The position numbers and the translations under genes are program-made. The notes beneath the pieces were generated by a model. The model was not told where the DNA came from and did not search any database. It saw nothing but the letters and a program-made list of their open reading frames with translations. Positions 43,062 through 54,795 of a stretch of 64,000 nt of DNA are shown in pieces. Origin of the DNA: Congeria kusceri (taxonomy: Eukaryota; Mollusca; Bivalvia; Myida; Dreissenidae); the NCBI GenBank assembly GCA_027627225.1, contig CM051028.1:10794001-10858000 (forward strand), given 5' to 3'. The stretch's first letter is position 1, and every line of letters starts with the position of its first letter.

Positions 43062-43331
43062 GTCAACCAGTGCTGAGTCCGAGATGTACCGTTGACGGAT
43101 GTGTTGACTGTCTATGTGTCAGTCCCGGCGATTCAATCAACTGTACCTCCTACAGCACCAATGTGACGATGTGGATTGGCTTTGACAAAGCTCCTTTACA
43201 GATTGATACCATGGTCGAGCCATACGCTTTGTTAGGGGTGATATCCGAACGACTTCACTTGCTTACTGTTTATTGTTTAGCATACATAATCGACCAGGCT
43301 TTCAACTCCAGCGCTGTTATATACGTTTTTG
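43062..43331 (+). CDS. Ig-like extracellular exon E3, receptor unit 3
   Basis: Acceptor ATCCTCAAG and donor TTTTG|GTGAGA, phase 1 at both ends, frame open throughout. It reads QPVLSPRCTVDGCVDCLC, then GDSINCTSYS, NVTMWIGFD and ERLHLLTVYCLAYI. INC, the core Trp (MWIG) and VYC form the Ig disulphide core. An extra C-x4-C-x2-C-x-C leader precedes the domain. Sequons NCT, NVT and NSS are present. This is the intact version of the frameshifted exon at 18674. Confidence 0.75.
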
Positions 43332-43581
43332 GTGAGATGTTTGATACAATTTGCATTCATTTGAAATAGCCTTTTTATTGATAACTGATTTGATTGATAT
43401 ACAATATTTATCCTGAAGTTTGTATACTTAAGCTGCTAGAAACGACTGAATAGTTTGGATATTTTAGGAATTATTTGGTATTATTATTTGCAATGTGGTT
43501 AAACACTATGTATTGCCGACACACTTACAGCAACATGTAAATACTGACTAAATCCGCACTTTGTATTTTAATGTTTCTAAG

Positions 43582-43871
43582 CACCTCCAACAGAGATAGA
43601 TCTTCATGTTCCTAAACTGATTGAAGGGCAAAAGGTGAACATAACCTGCGTTCATACAACAGTAGACCATCACCAAAACTTCAGTTGACATTGGGACAAG
43701 CCATTCTGTCAGATGTGGAACAGCGTGTTTACAATGCGTCCAACAATCTCTATACTAGCATACTGACTGTGACATCGGCTAACCGGACGTGGCATGGCAA
43801 GAATTTAACATGCACTCCCATTGTAGGGGAAACAGAACTAAATGGTACCAGTGAACCAGTGACGTACATAT
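43582..43871 (+). pseudogene. Ig C2-like exon E4, receptor unit 3, frameshifted
   Basis: Phase-1 acceptor TTTCTAAG and donor ATAT|GTAAGA. It begins PPTEIDLHVPKLIEGQKVNI, but one base is missing after the strand B cysteine relative to unit 1 (near 43649), so the first frame stops soon after. The second part (LTLGQAILSDVEQRVYNASN ... WHGKNLTC ... SEPVTY) is open in the other frame. A codon is also missing between QR and VYN. Five bases beyond the donor region, at 43892, the copied 2.24-kb segment starts, so E5 and a transmembrane exon are absent. Confidence 0.78.
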
Positions 43872-43891
43872 GTAAGACTCGGCATTTGCAT

Positions 43892-46135
43892 CTAGCGTCT
43901 GCAATTTCTTTGAGCCAATAGAATGCAATAACCGGAGAAACTTTGATTTGGCTAATTAAACTATTGGTCTGTAGCAATCTTTATAAATCAGTCGGTAAGC
44001 ATAATTGACATAACACGTGGATGGACCTAGAACGGAACGGGAACCCATTTCCAGAAACGTAAATTGACACGAAAATTAACATGGACATAAACAGTGCAAT
44101 TATATATACAAGAAGCAAAGTAAACAGTATTTGGCCATAGTTTAACTATTTATAATGTATTACTGCCATTTCATCATTCATGCAAGAACAATATAATCTG
44201 GAATAAATGCAATTATAAGCAACATTAAACAACCATTAAAACAGCCGCATTTTACCACATTGCTTTACCATGAAATACTACAACACAACACGTAGATATT
44301 TATACGTGATCAAAACTGGCCATATGCCATGAAAAAATCTTTAATCAACATTAGAACTTGTATCCATTTCACACACATTATATGGCAGAACGGAACGTGA
44401 ATTGTTTTCGTATAAGAAGCAACGTACGGTCAAGTACGACTGTTTGTAACGTGGGTTTTAAGCTTTAAGTCTAGGTCAGACTGCCACGATTTTGGCTACG
44501 ATTGCTCATGTTGGATCGCGGACGTGATAATCGTGATGATTCAGGAGCATAATGTCCCTATTGCATCTTCACGCTTTATCACAGATTGTGTGTTACTGTC
44601 TATTATTTCAGTAAACGTTGACATTCCTTAAAGCAGGAACTTCCACTAAATACATTTTGTTTAAATGAAAGCCAAAAATGTTTTAGTTTAGCAACCACAT
44701 AATGTAAATGTCAATTTGCTAAGTAATATGCATGACGTGGTATGAAGAAAAAAATCTTCCCTCCATTTTCAATGCACCAATTTCTAGAATATTTGTCAAC
44801 TAGAACTAATGCTCCTAACTAAAAGAGTGCTGTTTGTTTCTGATATATTGTTACATTAATGTACTTTAAATGAGCATGTTCATTACATAAAGTAAATCAG
44901 AAGTTCAGACCGTAACAAGAAAGCAGATAAATACGTGCATATGACACGAGAAGGAAGATAAATACGCCCACTGATACAGATGCTTAGTCGACGGGAAAAC
45001 ATTACTCAGAAGCGGAAACTTTGTACATTCTTGTTTTGCCAACGGATCTAATTCTAGCTTACACTACATGTTAATCAGGCGCGGTTACAGGGTTACAGAA
45101 TTTGGAGTTAGAGGGGGGGGGGGGGGGCATAAAAAGTTGGAACCTACCAAACGACATATGTCAACACTATACATTTCCAAAACAACGACATTGTTGATGC
45201 TTGATATCATATTTATGCTTTTTTGTAAAGATTATAGACGTTTATTTACCTTCATTGCATCGTTAATCACTATGACATTTGACAAAAGTATATTATTATT
45301 CCATGAGAGAGAATGTCTCTGGATTTAAAGTAAAAAGAAATTTTGACATTTTTTCGGAGCAGGGGAGGTTTACGCCACTTCCGCAAACGTTAAATCTGCC
45401 AATGCATACCCATCCAAATTGGCAACCAAAACATACATGTTCTTTATTCATATCGTATCATTCCGTGAACATTTTCTTTGAATTGCAGTTAATGCTTCCA
45501 ATTAGGTATCTATATAATATTAAATCTGGATAAACCGTGTGACCTCTGCTACAGTGTCTGTTTAATTTCATTTTCATCATTTTACAATAATAAACAATCA
45601 ACTGGAAATCGTTAATGGAAATATATACAAAAAACAAACTACAGAAACGTTTCATAATTGAATATTATTTCAGTTTCTGTTTGTATGCATAATCATCGTC
45701 AAATATTCCTGACATTTAATTTCCTTGAACATTCAACTGACGTTCAATCCACTATATATTAATCAACGAAAATTAAATAAAAAAGTAAGAACAATAACAT
45801 AATTGAGATTATTGTTATCATTAATGTAATTTCAAATACAAATAAATATATTGTTTCCCTCCCGATTCCTAAGCACAGTACATTTATACTGTTGCCAGAT
45901 AAACATTTCTCAAGCGCAAATGGGTTTCCTGTTTTGTTGAATAAGGTTGAGACAGAATAGTTCAATGTCGATTCGAGATCACTTCGGTTTAACTCTATAT
46001 AAAACACACAAAATAAAACACCACTACAATGTAATAAACACTATATTCAACCAAAAGTAATAAAAACTAAATAAGACTACCGAAAAACATAGCCCATATT
46101 GTTGTATGTTTTATGCATATTTGTTTTTGCATTCA
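43892..46135 (+). repeat. Near-identical 2.24-kb copy fused to receptor unit 3
   Basis: Copy of 35435-37674 in the same orientation. Its left edge lies 21 bp after the E4 exon and its right edge abuts the repeat array at 46136. The length differs from the other copy by exactly four bases, all in the G-run. Confidence 0.95.
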
Positions 46136-48690
46136 TACTTGAACAATATTTGTAGAGGATCACTATAAAATGTTACATTCTAAATATGAAACCTCTAGGC
46201 CTTGCGGTTTCACAGGAGAAGAATGTTTAAGTCATTTTGCTATTTAAGGCTATATTAACCATGTGACCCCTGGGTTGTGGTCTGTTTTGACCCATGAGGA
46301 ATAATTTGAACACTCTTTGTAGAGGACCACTATAGGATGTTAAATACCAAATACGAAATCAATGGGCCTTGCGGTTTCAGAAGATAATATTTTTGAAGTC
46401 ATTTGGTTCTTTAAGTTTATATAAACCATGTGACCCCTGGGGCGTGGCCAATTTCAACCCCAGGGGCATAATTTGAACAATCTTTGTAGAGGACCATTAT
46501 ACAATGTTACATACCAAATAACAAACCTCTGGATCTTTCGGTTTCTGAGGATAAGATTTTTAAAGTCATTTTGCTATTCAAGTCTATATAAATTATTTGA
46601 CCCCCGGGGCATTGCCAGGTTTGACCCCAGGGGCATAAATTCAACACTATGTGTAGAGGACCACTATAGGATGTTACATACCAAATATGAAACCTCTGAG
46701 CCTTGCGGTTTCAGAGTAGAATATTGTTAAAGACATTTTGCTATTTAAGTTTATATAAAACATGTGACCCAGGGGCGTGGCCAGTTTTGACCCCAGGGGC
46801 ATAATTTGAACAATCTTAGTAGAGGACCATTATTGGATGTTACATACCAAACATGAAACCTCTGGGCCTTGTGGTTTCAGAGGAGAACATTTTTAAAGTC
46901 ATTTTGCTATATATTCTATATAAACCATATGATCCCCAGGGCGTGGCCCGTTTTGACCCAAGGGGCATCATTTGAACAATCTTTGTAAAGGACAACTTAA
47001 GGATGTTGCATACCAAATATGAATACTCTTGGCCTTGCAGTTTCAAAGAAGTAATTTTTCTGTACATTCTATATTAAACAAGTGGCCCCCAGGCCGTGGC
47101 CAGTTCTGACCTCATGGGCATAATTTTAACAATCTTTGTAGAGGACCACTTTAGGATGTTACATACCAAATATGAGATCTCTGGACCTTGTGGTTTCAAA
47201 GAAGAATATTTTTAAATTCATTTTGCTATATATTCTATATAAACCATGTGACCCCCAGAGTGTGGCCCGTTTTGACCCCAGGGGCATAATTTGAACAATC
47301 TTTGTAGAGGACCAGAATAGGATGTTACCTACCAAATATGAAACCCATGGGCCCTGCGGTTTCAGAGAAGAAGATTTTTAAAGTTTCCACTTTTAAAATC
47401 TATTTTTAGCTCTGGTGACCTACATATGCAGTGGAAAGATTTGAACAACTTTGAAAGAGGTTCACCCATCATTCCTGTGAAGTTTGGTGAAAATCTGCCA
47501 ACAATGTGAACTCTGGGGCGAGGCCACTTTTGACCCCAGGGGCATCATTTGAACAATCTTTGTAGAGGACCACTACACAATGTTTAATATTAAATATGTA
47601 ACGCCGGGGCATCACGGTTTCAAAGTAGAAGAGTTTGAAGGCTCATTCGCCATGTAAGTCTATATAAACAAGTTGACCCCGGGGCGTGGCCTATTTTGAC
47701 CGCAGGGGCATAATTTCAACAATCTTTGTAGAGGACCAATATGAAATGTTAAATATCAAATACGAAACCACTGGGCCTTGTGGATTCGGAGGACTAGATG
47801 CTTAATGTAATTTTGCTTTATAAACAATGTGACCTCGGGGAGTGGCCAGATTTGACCCCAGGGGCATCATTTAAACAATCGTTTTAAAGGACAACTATAC
47901 AATGTTACACACCACATATGAAGGCTCTGAGCCTTGCGGTTTCAGAGAAGATTTTAAAGTCATTTTGCTATTTAAGTCTATATAAACCACGTGACCCCCT
48001 GGGCGTGGTAAATGTTGACCCCAGGGGAATAATTTGAACAATCTGTGTAGAGGACCACTATATAATGTTACATACCAAATATAAATCACTGGGCCTTGCG
48101 GTTTCAGAGGAGAAGATTTTAAAAGTCAATTCGCTATATAAACATGTGAGCACGGTGCGTGGCCAGATTTGACCCCAGGGGCATCATTTGAACAATCTGT
48201 GTAAAGGACTACTATACAATGTTACATACCACATATGAAGCTTCTGAGCCTTGTGGTTTCAGTGAAGATTTTTACAGTCATTTTGCTATTTAAGTCTGTA
48301 TAAACTATGTGAACCCCAGGGCGTGGCCAGTTTTGACCCCAGGGGAATAATTTGAACAAACTTTATCGAGGACCACTAGAGGATGTCATATATCAAACAT
48401 GAAAGCTCCGAGCCTATAGCGGTTTCAGAGAAGATTTTTTAATTTTCAGGTTTTTTTATCTATTTTTAGCTCTGGTGACCTACATATGCAGCGGACCGGA
48501 ACAATTTGAACAATTTTGAAAGAGGGTCACCCAAGGACATTTCTGTCTTAATTTTGTTGAAAATCTACACAACTGTTTAGGAGGAGATATTTTTTTAATG
48601 AAAATGTTGACACACGACGCACAACGGACGACGGACAAATGGCGACCCTCAAACCTCACTATGAGCACAGGTCAGCTCAAAACACTGGGA
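46136..48690 (+). repeat. ~165-bp tandem array of a dispersed repeat family
   Basis: About sixteen diverged units, each with 'gaacaatctttgtagaggacca', 'atgttacataccaaatatgaa', 'ccttgcggtttcagag' and 'gtgacccc.gggcgtggcc...gaccccaggggca'. The marker recurs near 46142, 46308, 46475, 46640, 46808, 46974, 47129 and so on. The right end has 'cacacgacgcacaacggacgacgg' and 'cactatgagcacaggtcagctcaaaa', a terminus of the same type as at 35013. No coding. Confidence 0.88.
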
Positions 48691-48907
48691 TTTTCAAAGC
48701 TGATGATAGCAGTACCCTTTAATGCCAAAAATAGTTGCCATAAACATAAAGTCTTGGAAAAAATACTGTCACTTGAAAGTTTTTCAAAAAATTTAGTTAC
48801 ACCAACAAAAGTTGATACAAATGTATAGTTTTAAAGGTGTTTTGTGTTTAAAAACTGTGCATAAAATTACCGCCTTAAAACTGAAGGCTAAAATCTTTAT
48901 TTTCCAG

Positions 48908-49018
48908 GTTCAGACTCAGATGACCCAGTGCAGTGATATGGCCTTCTCATGCAACAGCTGCTGTCAGCTGATCAATCAGTTGCAGACGAGGGTCACACAG
49001 CTGGAGCTTGAGTTACTT
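48908..49018 (+). CDS. BEN-domain-like protein, exon 1 of those visible
   Basis: Thirty-seven codons between ATTTTCCAG and CTT|GTTAGT, phase 0. It reads VQTQMTQCSDMAFSCNSCC, then QLINQLQTRVTQLELELL, a short heptad-like coiled coil. A methionine in the exon (MTQCSDM) could start translation, but the good acceptor suggests an upstream exon, perhaps hidden left of the array. The chain of phase-0 junctions leads to the BEN-like exon at 50350. Confidence 0.55.
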
Positions 49019-49049
49019 GTTAGTAATTGCATAAAAGCAAGAAAATGGT

Positions 49050-49505
49050 TTAGTGTTTGAAAATAAATGAATTGTTAATACTAACATATATTATATTTTA
49101 TTTACATTTTTGTTCACACCATTGTTCATTTGGTGACCCATTAACCATATTCCTCAAATTTCGAATTATGTTGATTTTGTCAAAAACATGGTCGACAGGG
49201 TATGGGGCCTTTATTCCTTATATAGCCATATAGAAAACAATGGAAATCTTCTTGTCAAAACCACTTTTTGATTTTGAAATAATTATTATTTCACAGCAAT
49301 ATTTATTTGATGACCCTCTTCCAAATGCCATTTGATTTCATTAACAAACATGAACACCGCGCTAAAAGCATTGCTATCAGTGGCCCATTGTTGAAGTCCA
49401 TTTTCAATGTTTTAATTGAAACATATCTGAACATGATGTTGACCTTTTCGAAACCTTTATTGTTCATAAAACTCAGGTGACCAACACAGGGTCATTTGGC
49501 TCTCT
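49050..49505 (+). repeat. Diverged dispersed repeat in intron
   Basis: Ends with 'aactcaggtgaccaacacagggtcatttggctctcttg', the terminus type seen in the other elements. The interior is too diverged to divide into subunits. Confidence 0.5.
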
Positions 49506-49620
49506 TGATATTTTGTCTGTGATGATTTAAGTCGCAGATACTAGAGCATTGAAGACAAGTTTATAATTAAAATGTAACAAACTTTATTTGCCCAAAATAA
49601 TATGTTTGTGTTTTTCTTAG

Positions 49621-49776
49621 GTTCAACGAGCAAAAAGATCAACTGCCACAACATCACCAACATCAACACAATGTGCCACACTGCTGTGTCAACCAGTCAC
49701 GCCAGCCATACCGGCCAGAGAACCGCTAGTGACTAACAGCCAACAAACTACAATTGGGAAAGACGAAACGCTGCAG
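49621..49776 (+). CDS. BEN-domain-like protein, linker exon
   Basis: Fifty-two codons between TTTTTCTTAG and CAG|GTAATA, phase 0 at both ends. Composition is Thr/Ser/Pro/Gln-rich (TTSPTSTQCATLLCQPVTP), without secondary-structure pattern, as expected of a linker between an N-terminal coiled coil and a C-terminal DNA-binding domain. Intact. Confidence 0.58.
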
Positions 49777-49854
49777 GTAATAAAATACAGAATTATATAT
49801 TGTATATATATAATATAATGAAAATTATATACACATAGCTAACTGTTAATGCCA

Positions 49855-50185
49855 TCATTAAGCCTGCATTGACAAAATAACACCCAGTGGGATAAACTGT
49901 ATTTCTACCTTGTTGAATGCAGCAAACATGCGCATTATACTGACACCATTTTGTTTATTTTCATGACGTCAATTGATGTTTATCGTATGTATGGGTTATT
50001 TAGTGCTTTTCTTCGGTTTATTTTCAAAATAAAGACAGAAAATGATGGGATAAATAGAATACTAGGGTACGTGTGGAATATAGAGAAGTTTATCTTGCTC
50101 AGCTCGAACATCGGAAGCGCTTACCAAGGGCGGTGTTCTAAGCCTCGTTAAATAAACTTCTCTATATCCAACACTAAATTACTAT
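49855..50185 (+). repeat. Dispersed element copy 2 and adjacent inverted-repeat element
   Basis: 49855-50040 matches 15005-15190. Directly after it, 50040-50180 has imperfect ~40-bp inverted ends, the inner part exact ('gaatatagagaagttta' against 'taaacttctctatat'). Confidence 0.65.
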
Positions 50186-50349
50186 TCTATATATATCCCT
50201 ATTTGCCTTCAGATAATTTACAGAAAGAAATGTAAATTGCATTAATTTAGGGACATTGAAAGATTGAGATTTTAAAAACAACTTATTATTGTTGTTAATA
50301 CAATATGTTGTTGAATATTTATGCACATGATTTTCTTTTCTGGTTGCAG

Positions 50350-50590
50350 CAGATCATTCAAGCAAAAATCCAGTACGAGACAAGGCTGGCAAAGGCTATC
50401 GCGCTCTGTATGAATCTTTTATTTACCCCCCAGCAACTGGTGAACTGCTCAATGAAGGAAGCACCGACAACAACAGAGCCAGCAAGACCATGTCTCCCTG
50501 TTGCAGAGCGAAATGCAATAATTGCTACTTTACACTTTTTTCTAGTGTATATCAGGAAAAATTATCTTAAAAACCAGTATTAAAGTTCAG
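50350..50590 (+). CDS. BEN-domain-like protein, domain exon with an in-frame TAA
   Basis: Acceptor CTGGTTGCAG, phase 0. It reads QIIQAKIQYETRLAKAIALC, then MNLLFTPQQLVNCSMKEAP, and PVAERNAIIATLHFFLV. BEN domains, which bind DNA or bridge chromatin proteins, have a helix ending in L-L-F-(T/S)-x-E/Q-x-L followed by a linker and an AI-containing helix; LLFTPQQLVNCS fits. The best donor is TTCAG|GTAAAA, whose phase 1 suits the next exon, but TAA (50581-50583) lies nine bases before it. So the gene is either truncated here or has gained a stop. Confidence 0.58.
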
Positions 50591-51098
50591 GTAAAAAGCT
50601 GTCTGTACTATAACTTTAAGAATTTGTATTTGAAGGAAAATTATACACTTTAAATTGCACTTTTAGCTAGCGTTTGTACAGTTTATCATTGTATCTTCGA
50701 TCAGGATCTCTTTTAAAAAGGTGAAGAAATTAATCCGATTAATCTTAATTTCAATGGTGTTTTTATGCCACAAAGATGGGCATATTAAAATCTAACTGTC
50801 CGTCCTTTAAGTTTTGAATACAGTCTAATATCGTATAAACTATCAAAGCTATTTACTTCAATCTTCAAACTTACTGTTCCCACCAGGTAAAGCAGCCCCT
50901 AACTCTGTTTTGTTTTCGGACATATTTATGCCCCTTTTTTAATTTAGAAACTGTTGTAGTTTTTTCCTGAGCAGCCATTTTGACTGAAGTAATACGTTTA
51001 CATTTATCATTCGCTTTTATTTACAAAGGTTCATTTTGGTGACAGCACTTGTTTTGTGTCATGTTTACAAAATTGGTTTGTATATTTTATACGTTCAG
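50591..51098. other. Intron, no feature seen
   Basis: AT-rich, with a weak 'atgccacaaagatgggca...ctgtccgtcctttaag' repeat head at 50766-50815. Confidence 0.5.
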
Positions 51099-51196
51099 AT
51101 GTGACAGCCAACAAGTTCGGCATCGCGCTGTTGCAGGTTGAAGAAAAGATGAGGGGGTCGCTGAGGCGCCTTCAGGCGATGCACAACAAAGACTAA
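51099..51196 (+). CDS. BEN-domain-like protein, C-terminal exon
   Basis: Acceptor ATACGTTCAG, phase-1 entry. It reads VTANKFGIALLQVEEKMRGS, then LRRLQAMHNKD and TAA (51194-51196). The basic K-x-R-x-S-L-R-R end resembles the last helix of BEN domains. Joined to the previous exon across its phase-1 donor, it would complete the domain, apart from the stop noted there. Confidence 0.5.
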
Positions 51197-51300
51197 GACT
51201 ATTAAGTAGTGACTGCTATATACGAAAGCTGTCATGTACATAATGGTGTATGATATGTGCTTTTCATAATTGTTAAATATTCTTTTTCACAATATAATTA

Positions 51301-51370
51301 GTTTTCACTCATTATTTATTGAACATTTTCACTCATTATTTATTGAACATTTTCACTCATTATTTATTAC
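51301..51370. repeat. 24-bp triplication
   Basis: Three copies of 'ttttcactcattatttattgaaca' in tandem. Confidence 0.92.
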
Positions 51371-52816
51371 CAACTTATTTCTGTTTTATTGTTGTTTTCT
51401 TTTTTGTCCCTTTATATGTTTTTAATATAATAATAGTTACATTGCATATGCATTTAAATATGGAAGGGGTATGCATTCATAATCGTATGAACGCACTGCC
51501 ATATCACCGGCGTAGTAATATCTGTGTGTCCTATTTTTATGCATATTATATTTCGACAATAATATTTACATGAACTTAAATGTCTTATATTGTTTAATGT
51601 TACTCTTTTTGCATTTATTGTTCACATTTGATTAAATATTTTTTTAATTAATATACATGTATTTTTCGTTTCAGTTCTTCTTCTACAAAAATCAAGTTGA
51701 CATGTTTTTTCACTTTTGCCTGATAGTATTATATCATGCAAGGTCTACAAGTGTTATTATTAAACAAAGCCATTTCGCTAGCATGCAACATGTACATGTT
51801 GGTATTTTAGGTAAACATTACTTTTCTTAGAAGCGACCACAGAAAATCTCCATGACGTAACATCGGTTCAGGAACGTAGCTTTAAAATGGATTTGATTTC
51901 ACATTGATGTGTCTATTTGCTAGATGCATTTAGATCGTCTAATGTATTGTGCATCTATATCACAGTTAACAATGATGAATTGTTTAACATGTAAGATAAG
52001 AAAAAAATGAATTTTGAGATTTATATTAAAATGTTATCCTTAATAATACAAGTTATGCCCAGGCAATGCAAAGAGCTTAGACACGCCCGTGTGGATGCTA
52101 TTGATCGATGACCTAGCTTACACGTCATCACTTGTTTAGTGATGTCATTTGTGGATTGTTCTGCATTTTTCTCGCCGAGTGAAAATTATGATATATGGTG
52201 TGGATTTAAAGCATTTAAGTCTCCATCTGTTATGTTAATAATTAAACAGGATTATTATAAACTCTCAGTCTGGGAATTGTGTGATTTTAAAGAGTCAGAA
52301 CTCAACTGTGGTATAGAATTATTCATAATGTGGATTTACTGTCTTACTAACAAAGCACCTCTTATTTTATAGTAATCTTTCTAAAGCATTAATAATGTGT
52401 GGTGCTTGTTGGCTATACCGGCCGACATAGCAGTTCTTCTTGATGTCACGGGTATTTGTGCATTTGTTCAAGTTACTTATTAGTTTTGTAGCGATATGAT
52501 TTATGTAAGGAAAATAAAAATATTATTACTCATAATGTAAATGGTTACATTAAATTTAATTTGTCGCAGAAAATTGAATGTAAAATAAGGCAAAACTGAC
52601 ATTTTTGTAGGGAACTATTTTATAAATCGTAGTTTGCATTATATGTAGTTCGGTTACAAGGGGCTGTACTTCGCTGTTCCGATAAGAAAACTGCTGTGCG
52701 TGATATTTCTCTTAGAATGGCAATACAATGCATGCTAAACAAAAATAGGAATGCTATGAAATCATCCCAAATATAATGTAAATATAAGGATTGAAATTCA
52801 TTTTGGTTGCGTACAC
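51371..52816. other. Intergenic, no feature seen
   Basis: AT-rich. A 77-codon frame at 52139-52372 has neither splice context nor domain pattern. Confidence 0.5.
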
Positions 52817-52921
52817 GCGATTATGAACGCAATGGTCAAACTGGCAAATTATCCATGAAGCGCTATGAAGAGCTAGTGCACATCACGGATTTGCCAGTTT
52901 GACCATTGCGTTCATAATCGC
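52817..52921. repeat. Perfect 33-bp inverted repeat
   Basis: Arms 52817-52849 and 52889-52921 are exact reverse complements around a 39-base loop. Confidence 0.97.
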
Positions 52922-53129
52922 ATGAACGTCTTTCAGCAGTCATATCTTAATGTTGCCATGTCCTTCGAGCTGTGTACATATGTTTAAATTTAAGTTTGAG
53001 CATTCAGAAAGTATTTTTTTATTATTTTATGTTTATTGTTGTTTTCATTATTACCAAGATATTTTTCAGTTTTCACGTCGGTGAATAGTGAGTTTATACT
53101 GAGCTACAAGCAAGGTTATGTGTTTTTTT

Positions 53130-53470
53130 TACAGCTAAACACCTGTTTAAACCCAGTTTTAAAGCCAATTTAAACCGTGTTTAAGCAGTGAAAAGCCACA
53201 GTTAGGCTCGCCTTAAGCTCACGAAAAACCCACTTTTCACTCGCTTAAGAATATAAAAAAACAACTTCATAGAAAAAGCTGGTTTTAGTGGGTTTAAACA
53301 CCCGCAAAACACAACTTTTGAACGAAGAACACACTCACTATCAACCCACTTAAATTGGTTTAAGTTGGTATAAAAATCCACTATGTTTGTTTAAGCGAGT
53401 TTAATCAATGTTTACCTAGACAAACCCAAGTCAGTAAGCTAAAAAACCATGTTGGAAAGCTACAACCTAA
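53130..53470. repeat. TTTAAACC/GGTTTAA short-word repeat region
   Basis: Dense in 'gtttaaaccca', 'ccacttaaattggtttaag', 'cccacttttcactcgcttaag' and similar words on both strands. It looks like a degenerate short-period repeat and has no coding frame. Confidence 0.6.
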
Positions 53471-53584
53471 ATGTTTAGCAATTTGGCCCTAAAGTTTACA
53501 TTACACTTTTAAATAAATATTTTAAGCTTCTGTTGCTGTGTTTATCCTTCAAAAAAAATTGATTTCATCTTTAATATTTTTCAG

Positions 53585-53706
53585 TCCTTCAATGCGGGTG
53601 ATTCTTCAGTACATCCTAGTACATCAAGTTCGTCTGGGAAAGATTCTCCTTCCAAACTTGTACTGAAACAAGAGCTTTCAGAGGACAGCGCACTCGACTA
53701 TTCGAA
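53585..53706 (+). CDS. Ser-rich exon with a SUMO-acceptor-like motif, family unknown
   Basis: A 122-bp open exon from ATATTTTTCAG to TCGAA|GTATTT. It reads SFNAGDSSVHPSTSSSSGKD, then SPSKLVLKQELSEDSALDYS. VLKQE fits the psi-K-x-E sumoylation consensus followed by acidic residues. Entry phase 0 and exit phase 2 match the exon at 56820. It could belong to the BEN-like gene through an alternative junction (CAG|GTTGAA at about 51139) or to another gene. Confidence 0.45.
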
Positions 53707-54269
53707 GTATTTCAGTTGGTACATATTTTGGAAAGTGGATGGGGCATCGATTTGTTGAAATGCAAAACTGAGTTATGGCAATTACTTCATCAAATTATTC
53801 CAAGTTTAAACCTTATGTAGTTAATAACTTGTGTAGTTTTGAAATTATAACAATTTTCACTATAAACTTTAACCAGACAATCTATGTGAAAAAAGGCATA
53901 ACTCTGTCAAAATGCACAACAGCCTTACAGGGAGGTTGCCCCATATACTGTAGTTGATGATAAGGTATGTTCCTTTTTTAAAGTGAATAACTTAATATGT
54001 AGTTTTGAAGTTACAAGACTTTTAAATATAAACATTAATCAAGATCAGACGCGGAAGCTGACACCGGGGGTAGTAGGAAAAAATGAATATTTAAAGGAAG
54101 TAAGCCTATACGTCACAAAACTCGTTATTTTACTTATTTTGTCCGGCACTTAAAATTGCCAAATTATTGTTTGACAGTACACAAAGTCATGTTAACAAAT
54201 ATGACCTTGTTATATAATTCCTGCACCTTTAAACTTCATGCAATATTGATGCTTACCAGCTTGTCTGTT
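53707..54269. other. Intron, no feature seen
   Basis: AT-rich; a 60-codon frame at 53775-53957 has no domain pattern. Confidence 0.5.
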
Positions 54270-54327
54270 TAGTTCCTTAGCCCCTCAGGTGAGCTACCTA
54301 GGGCCTTAATTATAGTCCTCTTGTTAA
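54270..54327 (-). mobile_element. Solo terminus of the AACAAGAGGACC family
   Basis: 'cctcaggtgagctacctagggcctta...gtcctcttgtt' is the reverse complement of the left end of the element at 33700. The rest of the element is missing or unrecognisable. Confidence 0.6.
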
Positions 54328-54795
54328 ACTACGCATCTAATCCTAAGATTAATACATGACTAAATGTGAAATGGTTCTGATCCCAGAACATTGATAATCT
54401 ACATAATGAAGCAAACATATTTCTGAATGGCAAATAGCGTGTAAATATATTTGAATAATAAACATGGTTCATGGGCTTTTCAATTGAAAAACAATCATAC
54501 CTTGAGAGTATAACATTACAAGAGATGTTAGTAAAACATGTATGCCCCCAAACTTGCAGCCAAGTCGTGAAAATGTGCAATTGTTAAGATTTTTTTTTAA
54601 TATTGTATATTCACATTAACACATGGGGTGGAAATTAAAGTTGATGCTTTAAAAAGTAAAAATAAAGCTGAGTGAAATATTGAGTATAATCATGGATTCA
54701 TTTTTACAGTCTGTTATACAAGGATACCTGTTTTTTGTTTGATTTAAAAATCAATTGGCCAATACATCTCTAGATATCCTCGGAAACAAAATGGT
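54328..54795. other. No feature seen
   Basis: AT-rich intron or spacer sequence. Confidence 0.5.
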
